DNA of 64,000 nucleotides, from positions 1 through 64,000 of the forward strand of contig NZ_JAKZAI010000004.1 in assembly GCF_023156235.1 (NCBI RefSeq). The letters run 5' to 3'. The DNA comes from Marinobacter goseongensis (lineage in GTDB: Bacteria > Pseudomonadota > Gammaproteobacteria > Pseudomonadales > Oleiphilaceae). Every line of letters begins with the position of its first letter. Position 1 is the first letter of the stretch. The notes below the pieces were generated by a model. It did not search any database. It saw nothing but the letters and a program-made list of their open reading frames with translations, and was not told where the DNA came from. This document shows positions 55,298 through 64,000 of the stretch, piece after piece. The translations under genes and the position numbers were made by a program.

Positions 55298-55945
55298 TTA
55301 GCCAATCTGGGACAGTTTCATCAGATGCTTCAGATCCTTGAGCAGCGCCTTGCCGGAGTGCTCATTGCCATAATGCATCATCACGTTGCCGAAAGGATCG
55401 ATCAGCAGGATCCGCGGCTCCTGCTGCGGCCGAATGCCCGCTGGCCAGGCCGGGGCTTTTCCGCCGCGCAGCTGCAGACGTTCCATGGCGCTGTACTCAT
55501 CGCCCCACCGGGTTTCAAGTGACGACGGCACCGAGCCAAGCCAGGCTGCGCGGGTTATGCGATCGGCATGCTTACCGAGGGCAATATTGACCTGACGGGC
55601 GAGATACAACAGATTTTCGCATGGCTCGGTGCAATCTCCGGCGACCACCAGCATCATCCACTCGGCGTCGGCATGTTCAGGACCGAAACGATCGGCCAGG
55701 AGCTCGCCTTCAGAGGTCTGCAGGTGGAATTCGGTCACCGGGACCGGCGGCAGAACCAGCTCGCCGTTGTTGGTGTGGCCGGCCGGGTTGAGCCAGCCGG
55801 TGTAATACATGATGGTGGCAAACACCATCGGGCCGAAACCGATCAGAAACAGCAGCAAGGCTGTTCTGCGGCCACGGCGGACCTGTTCGGGAGTGGGGCC
55901 TTCACTGTGGTGCCCGGAAGTCCCTTTAGCCATTGTCGTTGTCAT
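55298..55945 (-). CDS. SCO-like thioredoxin-fold protein of the oxidase cluster
   Basis: 215 residues. One membrane helix (about 29-48) is followed by a periplasmic domain that looks like a degenerate SCO/thioredoxin fold, with Cys-x-x-x-Cys in VAGDCTEPCENLLYL and the end RILLIDPFGNVMMHYGN. The distal copper His of SCO is not obvious. It overlaps the SURF1 gene by 20 bases and lies 24 bases before ctaA, a position conserved in Pseudomonas-type cox clusters. Likely assists copper or thiol chemistry in oxidase assembly; exact role unknown. Confidence 0.75.
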   Translation of the reverse strand: MTTTMAKGTSGHHSEGPTPEQVRRGRRTALLLFLIGFGPMVFATIMYYTGWLNPAGHTNNGELVLPPVPVTEFHLQTSEGELLADRFGPEHADAEWMMLVVAGDCTEPCENLLYLARQVNIALGKHADRITRAAWLGSVPSSLETRWGDEYSAMERLQLRGGKAPAWPAGIRPQQEPRILLIDPFGNVMMHYGNEHSGKALLKDLKHLMKLSQIG

Positions 55946-56651
55946 TATTGGCTCCTGTTTTTCGGTAACTCGCTACCACGGTCAATATAACCAGTGCGGC
56001 GGCCAGTGAAAACCACTGAAATGCATATCCGTAGTGGGTCTGCGGTCCCATCAGGTCCGGCGCCCAGTCTGCCCGGTAGGCCCCGGGCTGGTCGCGGTCC
56101 GACAGCCGGACCACCGCATTGGCCAGTTCCGTCTCCTGTTGCGCTGCCAGTGCCGGCGGCAGAGTCTGTACCCGGCGCGGCCAGCCCTCTGTCCGGGCCT
56201 CGTTGCTGGCCAGCACCGGCGGCTCGGGAAAGGCGGCGACACGACCGGCGATGCTCACCGTGCCCGCCGGCGAGCTGATCGCAGGCAGTTCGCTGCGGGT
56301 GCGCGGCGCCTGTATCCAGCCACGGTTCACCACCACCGGGCGACCCTCCGTCGGGTAAAACACGGTCAGTACCTCATAGCCGGGGATGCCATCACGGGTG
56401 CGATTATCCAACAGCCAGGTCCTGTCGCTGTAGCGACCCTGAAGGCTCACCGGGCGCCCGTCACTCAGACCCCGGGATTCCTGCTGGAGCCAGCTCAGGT
56501 TGTTGGCCTGTTGCTGCCACTGCTGCAATTGCTGCTGTTTGTCTTCCGCCCGCCCCAGTTGCCAGACACCGAGACTGATCAGCAACGGCAGAAACAACCC
56601 GGCAAACAGGAGCAGGCGCCAGTCGAACTGCCAGTGCCGGCGCTCAGACAA
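55926..56651 (-). CDS. SURF1 family oxidase assembly protein
   Basis: 241 residues with the SURF1 layout: membrane helices at both ends (about 12-30 and 212-230) around a periplasmic domain. Motifs seen are FLPLLISLGVWQLGRAEDKQ, LLDNRTRDGIPGYEVLT, VVVNRGWI and, before the last helix, GYAFQWFSLA. It helps place heme a in subunit I. It begins the second minus-strand oxidase operon (SURF1, SCO-like, ctaA, ctaB, SCO). Confidence 0.92.
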   Translation of the reverse strand: MSERRHWQFDWRLLLFAGLFLPLLISLGVWQLGRAEDKQQQLQQWQQQANNLSWLQQESRGLSDGRPVSLQGRYSDRTWLLDNRTRDGIPGYEVLTVFYPTEGRPVVVNRGWIQAPRTRSELPAISSPAGTVSIAGRVAAFPEPPVLASNEARTEGWPRRVQTLPPALAAQQETELANAVVRLSDRDQPGAYRADWAPDLMGPQTHYGYAFQWFSLAAALVILTVVASYRKTGANNDNDNG

Positions 56652-56716
56652 ACCCTGAACCTGATTGCTCTGCTATAGTGACCTGACAATAAACACCATC
56701 AGACACGGAAACTCCC

Positions 56717-56920
56717 ATGCTGAAAGCCGTTGTAATCCTACTCATGCTGGCTGTCGTCTTCAGTCTGTTCAGCGGGCTGTTCTTCTTGATCAAGGACGGC
56801 GGCAAAACCAACCGGGTGGTGAACTCACTGACGGTGCGGGTAGCGCTGAGTGTGGTGCTGTTGCTGGTAATCCTGATCTCCCTCTGGCAAGGGGGCCTGG
56901 TGCTGAACCCGACCCCCTGA
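56717..56920 (+). CDS. DUF2909 twin-transmembrane protein
   Basis: 67 residues and two membrane helices (about 4-25 and 42-60) separated by KDGGKTNRVVNSLTVRV, which is the conserved centre of DUF2909. It lies on the plus strand between SURF1 (divergent) and coxC (convergent), the usual place in Pseudomonas/Marinobacter cox clusters, so a small accessory role in the oxidase is likely. Function is not known. Confidence 0.85.
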   Translation: MLKAVVILLMLAVVFSLFSGLFFLIKDGGKTNRVVNSLTVRVALSVVLLLVILISLWQGGLVLNPTP

Positions 56921-56927
56921 CGCCCGG

Positions 56928-57815
56928 TCAGATGACGTAAACGAACACGAACAGACCCAGCCAGACCACGTCCACAAAATGCCAGTACCAGGCCGCGGCT
57001 TCGAATCCGAAATGCTTTTCGGCCGTGAAATGACCCTTGTTGATGCGGATCAGCATGATCGCCAGCATCAGTGTGCCCAGCATGACATGGGCACCGTGGA
57101 AACCGGTCAGCATGAAGAAGGTGCTGCCATAGATGCCCGATTGCAGGGTCAGGTCCAGATCGCGGTAGGCGTGCAGGTACTCGTAGCCTTGTACGAACAT
57201 GAACACCACCGCGAGGCCGATGGTCATCGCCAGCCAGAGCTTCAGTTTCTGGCGATTATCCTCTTTGATCGCATGGTGAGCCACGGTCACGGTGAAGGAC
57301 GAGGTCACCAGCAAAATGGTGTTGATCAGCGGCAGACCCCAGGGCCCGATCACTTCTTTCGGGCCCGGATAGGCGCCCGGATCCGGGTTGCTGATCAGTG
57401 GCCAGGTGGCCTGGAAACCTTCCCACAGCATGTTGCTGCTGCCTCTGTCGCCTTCGCCACCGAGCCACGGCACTGCAAACACCCGGGCATAGAAGAGGGC
57501 GCCGAAGAAGGCGGCAAAGAACATCACTTCCGAGAAAATGAACCAGCTCATGCCCCAACGAAAAGAGCGATCCATCTGCGGGCTGTAGAGGCCCGCGCGA
57601 CTTTCCTTGATCACGTGTCCGAACCAGCCGAACAGCATATAGGCCATGATCACCGAACCGACCAGGAACATGATCCAGGATCCGGTGGTCGACTCGCCCT
57701 GTTTGCCATTCACCATGATGGCGGCAACCCCGTACAGGGTCACACCCAGGCCAACCGTTGCAATGATCGGCCATTTGCTTTGTTCGGGAACGTAATAGGT
57801 CTGGTTATCCGCCAT
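56928..57815 (-). CDS. coxC: Cytochrome c oxidase subunit III
   Basis: 295 residues, seven membrane helices. Typical features are YYVPEQSKWPIIATVGLG at the start, FRWGMSWFIFSEVMFFAAFF, GFHGAHVMLGTLML and the C-terminal HFGFEAAAWYWHFVDVVWL. The acid within SEVMFF lies in the family's conserved helix III. GGAG lies 6 bases before ATG 57815. It ends the coxB-coxA-ctaG-coxC operon. Confidence 0.96.
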   Translation of the reverse strand: MADNQTYYVPEQSKWPIIATVGLGVTLYGVAAIMVNGKQGESTTGSWIMFLVGSVIMAYMLFGWFGHVIKESRAGLYSPQMDRSFRWGMSWFIFSEVMFFAAFFGALFYARVFAVPWLGGEGDRGSSNMLWEGFQATWPLISNPDPGAYPGPKEVIGPWGLPLINTILLVTSSFTVTVAHHAIKEDNRQKLKLWLAMTIGLAVVFMFVQGYEYLHAYRDLDLTLQSGIYGSTFFMLTGFHGAHVMLGTLMLAIMLIRINKGHFTAEKHFGFEAAAWYWHFVDVVWLGLFVFVYVI

Positions 57816-57831
57816 GTCAGTCTCCGATGGC

Positions 57832-58434
57832 TTATCCGTTATCGTTTGTTGTTTTCCTGACCCGGGAATTGTCGGATACGGCCGGCGCGACGTCCTGGTC
57901 ATACAGCGTGTATGACAGGGTCAGCTTGGTGATGTGCTCCGGCAGGTCCTTATCCACGATAAAGATCAGTGGCATCTCGACGCTTTCACCAGCCTCCAGT
58001 GGCTGCTGGTTGAAGCAGAAGCATTCGGTCTTGTGAAAGTACAGGGTGCCCTCTGACGGTGACAGGCTGGGTACCGCCTGACCGACCATGGCCCGGTCCG
58101 TCGGGTTCTGGGCAAAATAATTGATGGTCACCGGCTCGCCCGGGTGCACTTCGATGCTGCGAGTCACCGGCCGGAACGTCCAGGGCATGTCGGGACCGTT
58201 CTGGGCCAGGAACTGCACCCTGACCGTGCGGTTTTCATCCCGCTCGACGGCTACGGTGGATTCGTAACGCCCACCGGTTTTGCCGTTGATCCCGGTAATT
58301 TCACAAAACACGTCGTACAGCGGCACCATGGCGAAACCGAAGGCAAACATGCCCAGCACGCCGGCCATACACCAACCAACCACCCGCACATTGGTGCGGC
58401 GTGGCTGTTGCGGGGTCTGATTTGCGTCGGTCAT
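57832..58434 (-). CDS. ctaG: Cytochrome c oxidase assembly protein CtaG/Cox11
   Basis: 200 residues. One N-terminal membrane helix (about 20-42, VGWCMAGVLGMFAFGFAMVP) precedes an immunoglobulin-like periplasmic copper domain with the copper motif ECFCFNQQPLEAGE. It delivers copper to CuB of subunit I. It is 15 bases after coxA and 16 bases before coxC. Confidence 0.95.
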   Translation of the reverse strand: MTDANQTPQQPRRTNVRVVGWCMAGVLGMFAFGFAMVPLYDVFCEITGINGKTGGRYESTVAVERDENRTVRVQFLAQNGPDMPWTFRPVTRSIEVHPGEPVTINYFAQNPTDRAMVGQAVPSLSPSEGTLYFHKTECFCFNQQPLEAGESVEMPLIFIVDKDLPEHITKLTLSYTLYDQDVAPAVSDNSRVRKTTNDNG

Positions 58435-58449
58435 GGCCTGGTGCTCCGG

Positions 58450-60036
58450 TTATTTGACCACGGGCGGCGTCGAGAAGGTGTGGTAAGGCGCCGGTGAAGG
58501 CACCGTCCACTCCAGCCCTTCGGCGCCGTCCCAGGGCTTGGCAGAGGCTTTCTCGCCACCTTTCACGCACTTCACCACGATCAGCAGGAACAACAGCTGC
58601 GACGCGCCGAACATGAACGCACCCACGCTGGACACCATGTTGAAGTCAGCGAATTGCAGTGCGTAGTCCGGAATCCGTCGCGGCATGCCGGCCAATCCGA
58701 GGAAGTGCATAGGGAAGAACGCCAGGTTCATGCCCACGAACGACAGCCAGAAATGGGTCTTGGCCAGGGTTTCGTCGTACATGTGCCCGGTCCACTTCGG
58801 CAGCCAGTAATAGGCCGAGGCGAAGATGCCAAAGATCGCACCCGGCACCAGCACATAGTGGAAGTGGGCCACCACAAAGTAGGTGTCGTGGTACTGGAAG
58901 TCCGCCGGTGCAATGGCCAGCATCAGGCCTGAGAAGCCACCGATGGTAAACAGGATCACGAAGGCCACCGAGAACAGCATCGGCGCTTCAAAGGTCAGCG
59001 AACCACGGAACATGGTGGCCACCCAGTTGAACACCTTCACCCCGGTGGGCACCGCGATCAACATAGTCGCATACATGAAGAACAGCTGGCCGGCGATCGG
59101 TATACCCACGGTGAACATGTGGTGCGCCCAGACCACGAACGACAGCAGGGCAATTGCACCGACGGCGTACACCATGGAGGCATAACCGAACAACGGTTTG
59201 CGGGAGAACGCCGGGATGATATGGGACACCGCGCCGAACGCCGGCAGGATCATGATGTAGACCTCCGGGTGGCCGAAGAACCAGAACACGTGCTGGAACA
59301 GCACCGGATCACCGCCGCCCGAGGCATCGAAGAAGCTGGTGCCGAAGTTGATATCCATCAGCATCATGGTGACCACGCCCGCCAGTACCGGCATGACGGC
59401 AATCAGCAGGAACGCGGTGATCAGCCAGGTCCAGACGAACAGCGGCATCTTCATCAGGGTCATGCCCGGTGCCCGCATGTTGAGGATGGTAGCAATCACG
59501 TTGATCGCACCCATGATCGACGACACACCCATGATGTGTACCGCGAAAATGAAGAAGGTGGTACTTGGCGGCCCGTAGGTCGTCGACAGGGGCGCGTAGA
59601 AGGTCCAGCCGAAGTTCGGTGCACCGCCGGACATGAACAGCGTGGACACCAGGATCAGGAACGCACACGGCAGCAACCAGAAACTCCAGTTGTTCATCCG
59701 TGGCAGCGCCATGTCGGGTGCGCCGATCATCAGTGGCAGCATCCAGTTAGCCAGCCCCACAAAGGCCGGCATCACGGCACCGAACACCATGATCAGACCG
59801 TGCATGGTGGTCATCTGGTTGAAGAATTCCGGCTCGACAATCTGCAACCCGGGCTGGAACAGCTCCGCCCGGATGACCATGGCCATGGAGCCCCCGAGCA
59901 GGAACATGGCAAAGCTGAAGATCAGGTACATGGACCCGATGTCTTTATGGTTGGTCGTCAGCAACCACCGGCTGAAGCCTTTGGCCGGGCCGTGGTGATG
60001 ATGATCCTGGGCGTGGGTATCTGCAACCGCACTCAT
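58450..60036 (-). CDS. coxA: Cytochrome c oxidase subunit I
   Basis: 528 residues, 12 membrane helices. The heme-copper core is seen: FFGHPEVYIMILPAFG (CuB His and crosslinked Tyr), WAHHMFTVG (two CuB His), and TYFVVAHFHYVL (heme a3 and a His). TMHGLIMVFGA carries the low-spin heme His. The HPEVY and XGHPEVY features make it an A-type oxidase. It reduces oxygen to water and pumps protons. Confidence 0.97.
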   Translation of the reverse strand: MSAVADTHAQDHHHHGPAKGFSRWLLTTNHKDIGSMYLIFSFAMFLLGGSMAMVIRAELFQPGLQIVEPEFFNQMTTMHGLIMVFGAVMPAFVGLANWMLPLMIGAPDMALPRMNNWSFWLLPCAFLILVSTLFMSGGAPNFGWTFYAPLSTTYGPPSTTFFIFAVHIMGVSSIMGAINVIATILNMRAPGMTLMKMPLFVWTWLITAFLLIAVMPVLAGVVTMMLMDINFGTSFFDASGGGDPVLFQHVFWFFGHPEVYIMILPAFGAVSHIIPAFSRKPLFGYASMVYAVGAIALLSFVVWAHHMFTVGIPIAGQLFFMYATMLIAVPTGVKVFNWVATMFRGSLTFEAPMLFSVAFVILFTIGGFSGLMLAIAPADFQYHDTYFVVAHFHYVLVPGAIFGIFASAYYWLPKWTGHMYDETLAKTHFWLSFVGMNLAFFPMHFLGLAGMPRRIPDYALQFADFNMVSSVGAFMFGASQLLFLLIVVKCVKGGEKASAKPWDGAEGLEWTVPSPAPYHTFSTPPVVK

Positions 60037-60088
60037 GAAAAACCCCCGTTACCGCCTGTTATTCCGGCTGGTGATGTCGTTTGAGGAA

Positions 60089-61213
60089 TCATTCCTGATT
60101 CTTGTACTCGAATACTTCTTTCGGTGTGATCATCTCGCCGGTGTTGTTACCCCATGCGTTACGCTCGTAGGTGATCACCGCGGCCAGATCCACTTCACTG
60201 AGCTGGTCGCCGAAAGCCTGCATCGAGGTTCCGGGAACCCCGTTCACCACGACGTTCAGGTGAGCCTGCATGTCTTCGGTTGCTATCTGACTTCCCTTCA
60301 GCGCCGGGAATGCCGGTGGCGCGCCGCTGCCGTCAGCCTGGTGACAGGCTGCACAGGCACTGGCATAGGCTTTCTCGCCACGCTCCATCAGCTCGGCCAT
60401 GCTCCAGTCTTTGCTGGTCAGCTCGCGCTCGCGCTCGGCCGCCGCCCGTTGGTCCGCGACCCACTGATCGTATTCTTCCTGGGGCACCGCCTTGACCACT
60501 ACTGGCATGAAGCCATGGTCTTTGCCGCACAGCTCGGTGCACTGGCCGCGGTAGATACCGGGCTCGTCCACGCGAGTCCAGGTTTCGTTGATAAAGCCGG
60601 GAATGGCGTCTTTCTTGACACCGAAAGCGGGCACCCACCAGGAGTGGATCACGTCGTTGGCGGTCAGCAGCAGCCGCACCTTCTTGCCCACCGGAATCAC
60701 CAGCGGGTTGTCGACATCCAGCAGGTAATTCTCGGTCTTGGCGACGCGGTTGTAGATCTCGTCCTTGCTGGTCGACATGTTCGAGAAGAAACCGAAATCC
60801 TCCTCGATGTAGTCGTACTTCCATCGCCACTGGTAGCCGGTGACCTTGATGTCAACATCCGATTCGGTGGTGTCGTACATATCAACCAGTGTGGCCGTGG
60901 CGGGAATGGCCATGACCACAAGAATGACGAACGGAATGATGGTCCAGAGTATTTCCACCAGGGTGTTCTCGTGGAAATTCGCCGGTTTGGCGCCCTTGGA
61001 CTTTCGGTGAGCGAAGATTGACCAGAACATCACCCCGAATACCACGACGCCGATGGCGACACAGATCCAGAGAATGGTCATATGAAGGCTGAAAATTTCA
61101 TTACTGGTACCGGTGACCCCGGGTGCCATGTTCAACGTCCAGTCCGCCATGGACCAGGCGGGGAACATCAGGCCGCCCAAAAGGACACCTGCCCGCTTAG
61201 CGTGCACGCGCAT
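60089..61213 (-). CDS. coxB: Cytochrome c oxidase subunit II with C-terminal cytochrome c domain
   Basis: 374 residues. A signal peptide (1-23) and two membrane helices (about 45-68 and 90-110) precede the cupredoxin domain with the CuA ligands CTELCGKDHGFM and HSWWVPAFG. A C-terminal cytochrome c domain follows (about 285-365) with heme-binding CAACH and a distal Met in GTSMQAFG. The fused heme makes this a caa3-like subunit II. GGAG lies 7 bases before ATG 61213. First gene of the cox operon. Confidence 0.96.
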   Translation of the reverse strand: MRVHAKRAGVLLGGLMFPAWSMADWTLNMAPGVTGTSNEIFSLHMTILWICVAIGVVVFGVMFWSIFAHRKSKGAKPANFHENTLVEILWTIIPFVILVVMAIPATATLVDMYDTTESDVDIKVTGYQWRWKYDYIEEDFGFFSNMSTSKDEIYNRVAKTENYLLDVDNPLVIPVGKKVRLLLTANDVIHSWWVPAFGVKKDAIPGFINETWTRVDEPGIYRGQCTELCGKDHGFMPVVVKAVPQEEYDQWVADQRAAAERERELTSKDWSMAELMERGEKAYASACAACHQADGSGAPPAFPALKGSQIATEDMQAHLNVVVNGVPGTSMQAFGDQLSEVDLAAVITYERNAWGNNTGEMITPKEVFEYKNQE

Positions 61214-61333
61214 ACTGTGTCTCCACAGAGTGTTATTCTTGTCGGATTTTGGCGTTCGATCCCTCCGTTCCGGCGGCGCTCGCACACGCAATCGGTTCAG
61301 AGTGGAAGTCTGCTTATGGATAACTCAGTGTGG

Positions 61334-61362
61334 AGTATAGACACAGATCAAAGAAAAGCTAA
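61334..61362 (-). promoter_or_regulatory. Possible sigma-70 promoter of the cox operon
   Basis: On the minus strand TTAGCT and TATACT are spaced by 17 bases. The -10 is good, the -35 weak. It lies about 120 bases before coxB in an AT-rich stretch. Transcription would start near 61327. Confidence 0.35.
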
Positions 61363-61410
61363 AAAACGACTAAACCCAAAAGTACTAAGAAGGTATCTTT
61401 AAGAATCAAA

Positions 61411-62745
61411 TTGAATAAGCGTTTCTCGCTCTCCGTCACAGACCGCCGGCTGTGGGCCCTCGCCTGGCCACTGATGCTGACCAATCTGACCGTCCCTCTG
61501 TTGGGTCTGGTGGATACCGCTGTGCTCGGCCACCTGGACAGCCCGGAATATCTGGGGGCCGTGGCGGTGGGCGCCAATCTGTTCAGCATTCTGTACTGGA
61601 CCTTCGGCTTCATGCGTATGGGCACCACTGGCCTCGCAGCTCAGGCCTGGGGCAAGCGCGACGAATTCGGTCAGGTGGCCCTGTTGGTGCGCTCGCTGGT
61701 TCTGGCTGTCGGCATCGGGCTATTGCTGATTCTGTTCCACCAACCGCTGATTCAGCTGGGCCTGACCCTGATGAACCCCAGTGAACGGGTTACCGAACTG
61801 GCCGCCAGCTACGCGGCCATCCGGATCTGGAGCGCGCCGGCGGTGTTGTGCCAGTACACCCTGGTGGGCTGGCTGATCGGCACCCAGTTTGCCCGTGCAC
61901 CCATGATCATGCTGATTGTCGCCAACAGCCTGAACATCGTTCTGGACGTGCTGTTCGTCACGGTGTTCGGCTGGAACAGCCAGGGCGTGGCGATTGCCAC
62001 CGTCATTGCGGAATATTCAGCGGCGGCGATCGGGTTTCGCCTGGTCCTGCTGCGCCTGCCGGCGGACCAGGGCTTCAGCCGCGCGCTGATGGGCCAGCTG
62101 TCAGACTATGCGCGGATTCTTCAGGTCAATCACTACATCATGGTGCGAACCATTGCGTTGCTGCTGGTGCTGGCGTTTTTTACCGCCCAGGGTGCACGGC
62201 AAGGGGATACCATCCTCGCCGCCAACGCGGTGCTGATCACCTTTCTGCTGGTGATTTCTAACGGCCTGGACGGTTTCGCCAATGCCGCCGAAGCGCTGAT
62301 CGGGGAAGCCGTCGGCAAGGGTAGCCGCCGACGCTTCCGGCTGGTGTTCCGCACCGCATTGCGCTGGTCACTGTATGGCTCGCTCATCTTCACCGTGGCC
62401 TTTGTACTGGGCGGGCGCCATCTCATCAGCCTGCTCACCGGCATTGACGAGGTTCGTACCACGGCCTGGCAGTACCTGCCGTGGCTGTGGGCGCTCCCGC
62501 TCACTGCGGTCTGGGGCTTCCTGCTGGACGGCGTATTCATTGGCGCCACCCGAACCCGCGACATGCAGAACACCATGCTGTTCTCAGCCCTGGTGGTATT
62601 CCTGCCGGTCTGGTGGCTGACCACAGGCTGGGGCAATCACGGCCTGTGGTTCTCGCTGATCTGCCTGATGGTGGCCCGTGCCCTCACCATGGGCGGCCTG
62701 TTTCTGGCCCACAGCCGCCGTGATCGCTGGTTTACTCCCCAGTGA
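61411..62745 (+). CDS. MATE family efflux transporter, DinF type
   Basis: 444 residues with 12 membrane helices in two halves. WPLMLTNLTVPLLGLVDTAV and LGHLDSPEYLGAVAVGANLF near the start and GLDGFANAAEALIGEAVGKG at the centre place it in the DinF branch. It exports cationic drugs or metabolites using Na+ or H+. The frame begins with TTG and no strong ribosome site; N-terminal residues before LTNLTVP are conserved-looking, so the TTG is preferred. No LexA box was recognised upstream. Confidence 0.87.
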   Translation: MNKRFSLSVTDRRLWALAWPLMLTNLTVPLLGLVDTAVLGHLDSPEYLGAVAVGANLFSILYWTFGFMRMGTTGLAAQAWGKRDEFGQVALLVRSLVLAVGIGLLLILFHQPLIQLGLTLMNPSERVTELAASYAAIRIWSAPAVLCQYTLVGWLIGTQFARAPMIMLIVANSLNIVLDVLFVTVFGWNSQGVAIATVIAEYSAAAIGFRLVLLRLPADQGFSRALMGQLSDYARILQVNHYIMVRTIALLLVLAFFTAQGARQGDTILAANAVLITFLLVISNGLDGFANAAEALIGEAVGKGSRRRFRLVFRTALRWSLYGSLIFTVAFVLGGRHLISLLTGIDEVRTTAWQYLPWLWALPLTAVWGFLLDGVFIGATRTRDMQNTMLFSALVVFLPVWWLTTGWGNHGLWFSLICLMVARALTMGGLFLAHSRRDRWFTPQ

Positions 62746-62855
62746 CGATTATCGAAAAGCAGGCTGGAAAATCTCGACTACAATAATTCTAAACGGCAGG
62801 CTTGTCGCGGTAGCCAGCCCCTGCTCACCTGCCCCCAGCGACCCTTTTGTGAACC

Positions 62856-63554
62856 ATGGGAGGCGCCTTGCGACCTCATCTCGTTCAGACACCGGCAATC
62901 CCTGAAATGACACCACAGGCAGTCCTCAACATTATTGACCAGGCACGACGGCAGGAAGCCCGCTCCGGCACTTTTCTTCGCCAGCTGAGGGAGAAAGCTG
63001 CGTCCTTGCCGGGCACCATCACCATAGAGGGATACCAACCGGCTACCTGCCTGTTCCAGTTTGCGGTGGAATACATCGAAATGGCACCGCGGCTGATCGA
63101 GTGCGTGGAAGCCTGCGCCCGGGAAGCCGACAAGGCCGATCTGTTCGCTCCGTTCATCGATGCCGCCACCCGCTATTTCACTCAGCCGTCGGTGCTGCTG
63201 GTGCGCTATGACGGTCTCGACGGCCTGCTGATCCGTGCCTACCTGTGCCATCGTCTGATGGAGGAGATGTATGAGAACAACCGCTCCATCCGCGCCAGTG
63301 ACCTGGTGGACATCGAGACCACCCAGGCCAACCTCCTGGTACACCAGCTGATCGGTGAGCCCTTCGCCAACGAACTCGACGACGCCATCACGCTGACCGT
63401 TCTCCAGATCGCCGGCACACCGGACTATTACGAACTCAATCTCGACCCGTTTGTGGAGCACGCCAGGAACGCCGCCTGGGACTGGATGCGGCACTACTGG
63501 GAAAACCTGCTGGTGCGCAACCACATTCGTTTCTCGCTGGGCAACAGCCTCTGA
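62856..63554 (+). CDS. Hypothetical protein, 232 residues
   Basis: A soluble, largely helical protein (AVLNIIDQARRQEARSGTFL, later VEYIEMAPRLIECVEACARE and LVRYDGLDGLLIRAYLCHRL). No membrane segment and no family I can name. The start is uncertain: ATG 62856 has no ribosome site, TTG 62868 has GGGAGG too close, and ATG 62907 begins at MTPQAVLN. It ends 60 bases before the DoxX gene on the same strand. Confidence 0.75.
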   Translation: MGGALRPHLVQTPAIPEMTPQAVLNIIDQARRQEARSGTFLRQLREKAASLPGTITIEGYQPATCLFQFAVEYIEMAPRLIECVEACAREADKADLFAPFIDAATRYFTQPSVLLVRYDGLDGLLIRAYLCHRLMEEMYENNRSIRASDLVDIETTQANLLVHQLIGEPFANELDDAITLTVLQIAGTPDYYELNLDPFVEHARNAAWDWMRHYWENLLVRNHIRFSLGNSL

Positions 63555-63614
63555 TTGCAGGTAATCTAGCGCCTTTCTGAATGCCTACCGATGATGACCT
63601 GAAAGGAGACTCCC

Positions 63615-64000
63615 ATGCTGGATAACGCAGACCTTGGAAAACTGATCATTCGCCTGACGCTCGGCGGCATCATGCTGTTTCATGGCGTGGCCAAATTGTT
63701 CCACGGTGTCGGCTTTATTGAAGGTCAGCTGGCCAGTCACGGGATCCCTGCGTTCTTTGCCTACGGCGTTTTCATCGGCGAGCTGCTGGCGCCGCTGATG
63801 GTGGTGCTGGGTTACCAGACCCGCATTGGCGCGCTGCTGATTGCCTTCAACATGCTGGTGGCCATTGCGCTGGTGCACGGCCACGAGTTGATGGCGCTGG
63901 GCAGCAACGGAGGCTGGGCGCTGGAGCTGCAGGGCTTCTTCCTGTTTACTGCGATTGCCCTGATGTTCCTCGGGCCGGGTCGCTATAAACTGAAGAACTG
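63615..64000 (+). CDS. DoxX family membrane protein, cut by the window end
   Basis: 128 codons are visible from ATG 63615, with AAAGGAGA 6 bases upstream, to the window end, where TG (probably the start of TGA) is left. Four membrane helices are predicted. The start (LGKLIIRLTLGGIMLFHGVA, then KLFHG) and the C-terminal FLFTAIALMFLGPGRYKL are typical of DoxX proteins, which act in respiratory or thiol/redox contexts in the membrane. It is essentially full-length for the family (about 130). Specific role unknown. Confidence 0.88.
   Translation, partial: MLDNADLGKLIIRLTLGGIMLFHGVAKLFHGVGFIEGQLASHGIPAFFAYGVFIGELLAPLMVVLGYQTRIGALLIAFNMLVAIALVHGHELMALGSNGGWALELQGFFLFTAIALMFLGPGRYKLKN

Noticed and set aside
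61311..61330. DnaA box or origin near TTATGGATAAC
   Set aside because: A single near-match only, with no cluster of boxes, no dnaA/dnaN/gidA genes nearby and no AT-rich unwinding element.

Overview
The window is a contiguous stretch of chromosome from a GC-rich gammaproteobacterium. The best guess is Marinobacter or a close relative. The basis is gene content: a Pseudomonas/Marinobacter-type aa3 cytochrome oxidase cluster with a cytochrome-c-tailed subunit II, a monomeric NADP isocitrate dehydrogenase, a eukaryote-type ornithine decarboxylase, a lone ectoine synthase and many HTH/PAS signalling proteins. This assignment is inference; no rRNA, tRNA, CRISPR array, prophage or insertion sequence was seen.

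Layout. 0-8 kb: slipin/NfeD membrane protease pair, an L,D-transpeptidase, a GDT1-type Mn2+ exporter behind a yybP-ykoY Mn2+ riboswitch, a MarR regulator with a DHA2 multidrug exporter, and a YcaD-like MFS protein. 8-15 kb: an orphan WYL regulator, a secreted EEP nuclease whose signal-peptide codons form a perfect 18-bp palindrome, a lipase-like hydrolase, an AraC regulator, queC-queE and a DEDDh exonuclease. 15-25 kb: a CheY-like protein, a small membrane protein and a large hybrid kinase, then a lipoprotein, small unknown proteins, a class-C serine hydrolase and a PAS-GGDEF diguanylate cyclase. 25-36 kb: ybaK, icd, then a ketone-body-type operon (TRAP transporter dctPQM, 3-hydroxybutyrate dehydrogenase, acetoacetyl-CoA synthetase). 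A sigma-54 activator lies upstream of that operon, with a recognisable -24/-12 promoter and four copies of an 18-bp palindrome. Two genes of this operon (dctP and bdhA) carry in-frame stop codons.

36-48 kb: an esterase lipoprotein, DUF6164, a DUF2868/DUF3482-GTPase pair, solitary ectC, an MFS carrier, a COG4389 membrane protein (usually misnamed a recombinase), ornithine decarboxylase with a terminator-like leader hairpin, a soluble multi-PAS chemoreceptor and DUF3185. 48-64 kb: an ATP-grasp ligase, hrpB, a YbfB-type MFS protein, and the full aa3/caa3-type cytochrome oxidase assembly cluster (SCO, ctaB, ctaA, SCO-like protein, SURF1, coxC, ctaG, coxA, coxB). It ends with a MATE exporter, an unknown protein and a DoxX protein cut by the window end.

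The most interesting material is regulatory: the sigma-54 enhancer array over a partly broken TRAP/hydroxybutyrate operon, the palindrome inside the nuclease signal peptide, and the hairpin ahead of ornithine decarboxylase. The DUF2868/DUF3482 membrane-GTPase pair is the best candidate for an uncharacterised system. No clear-cut new defence or mobile system was found.
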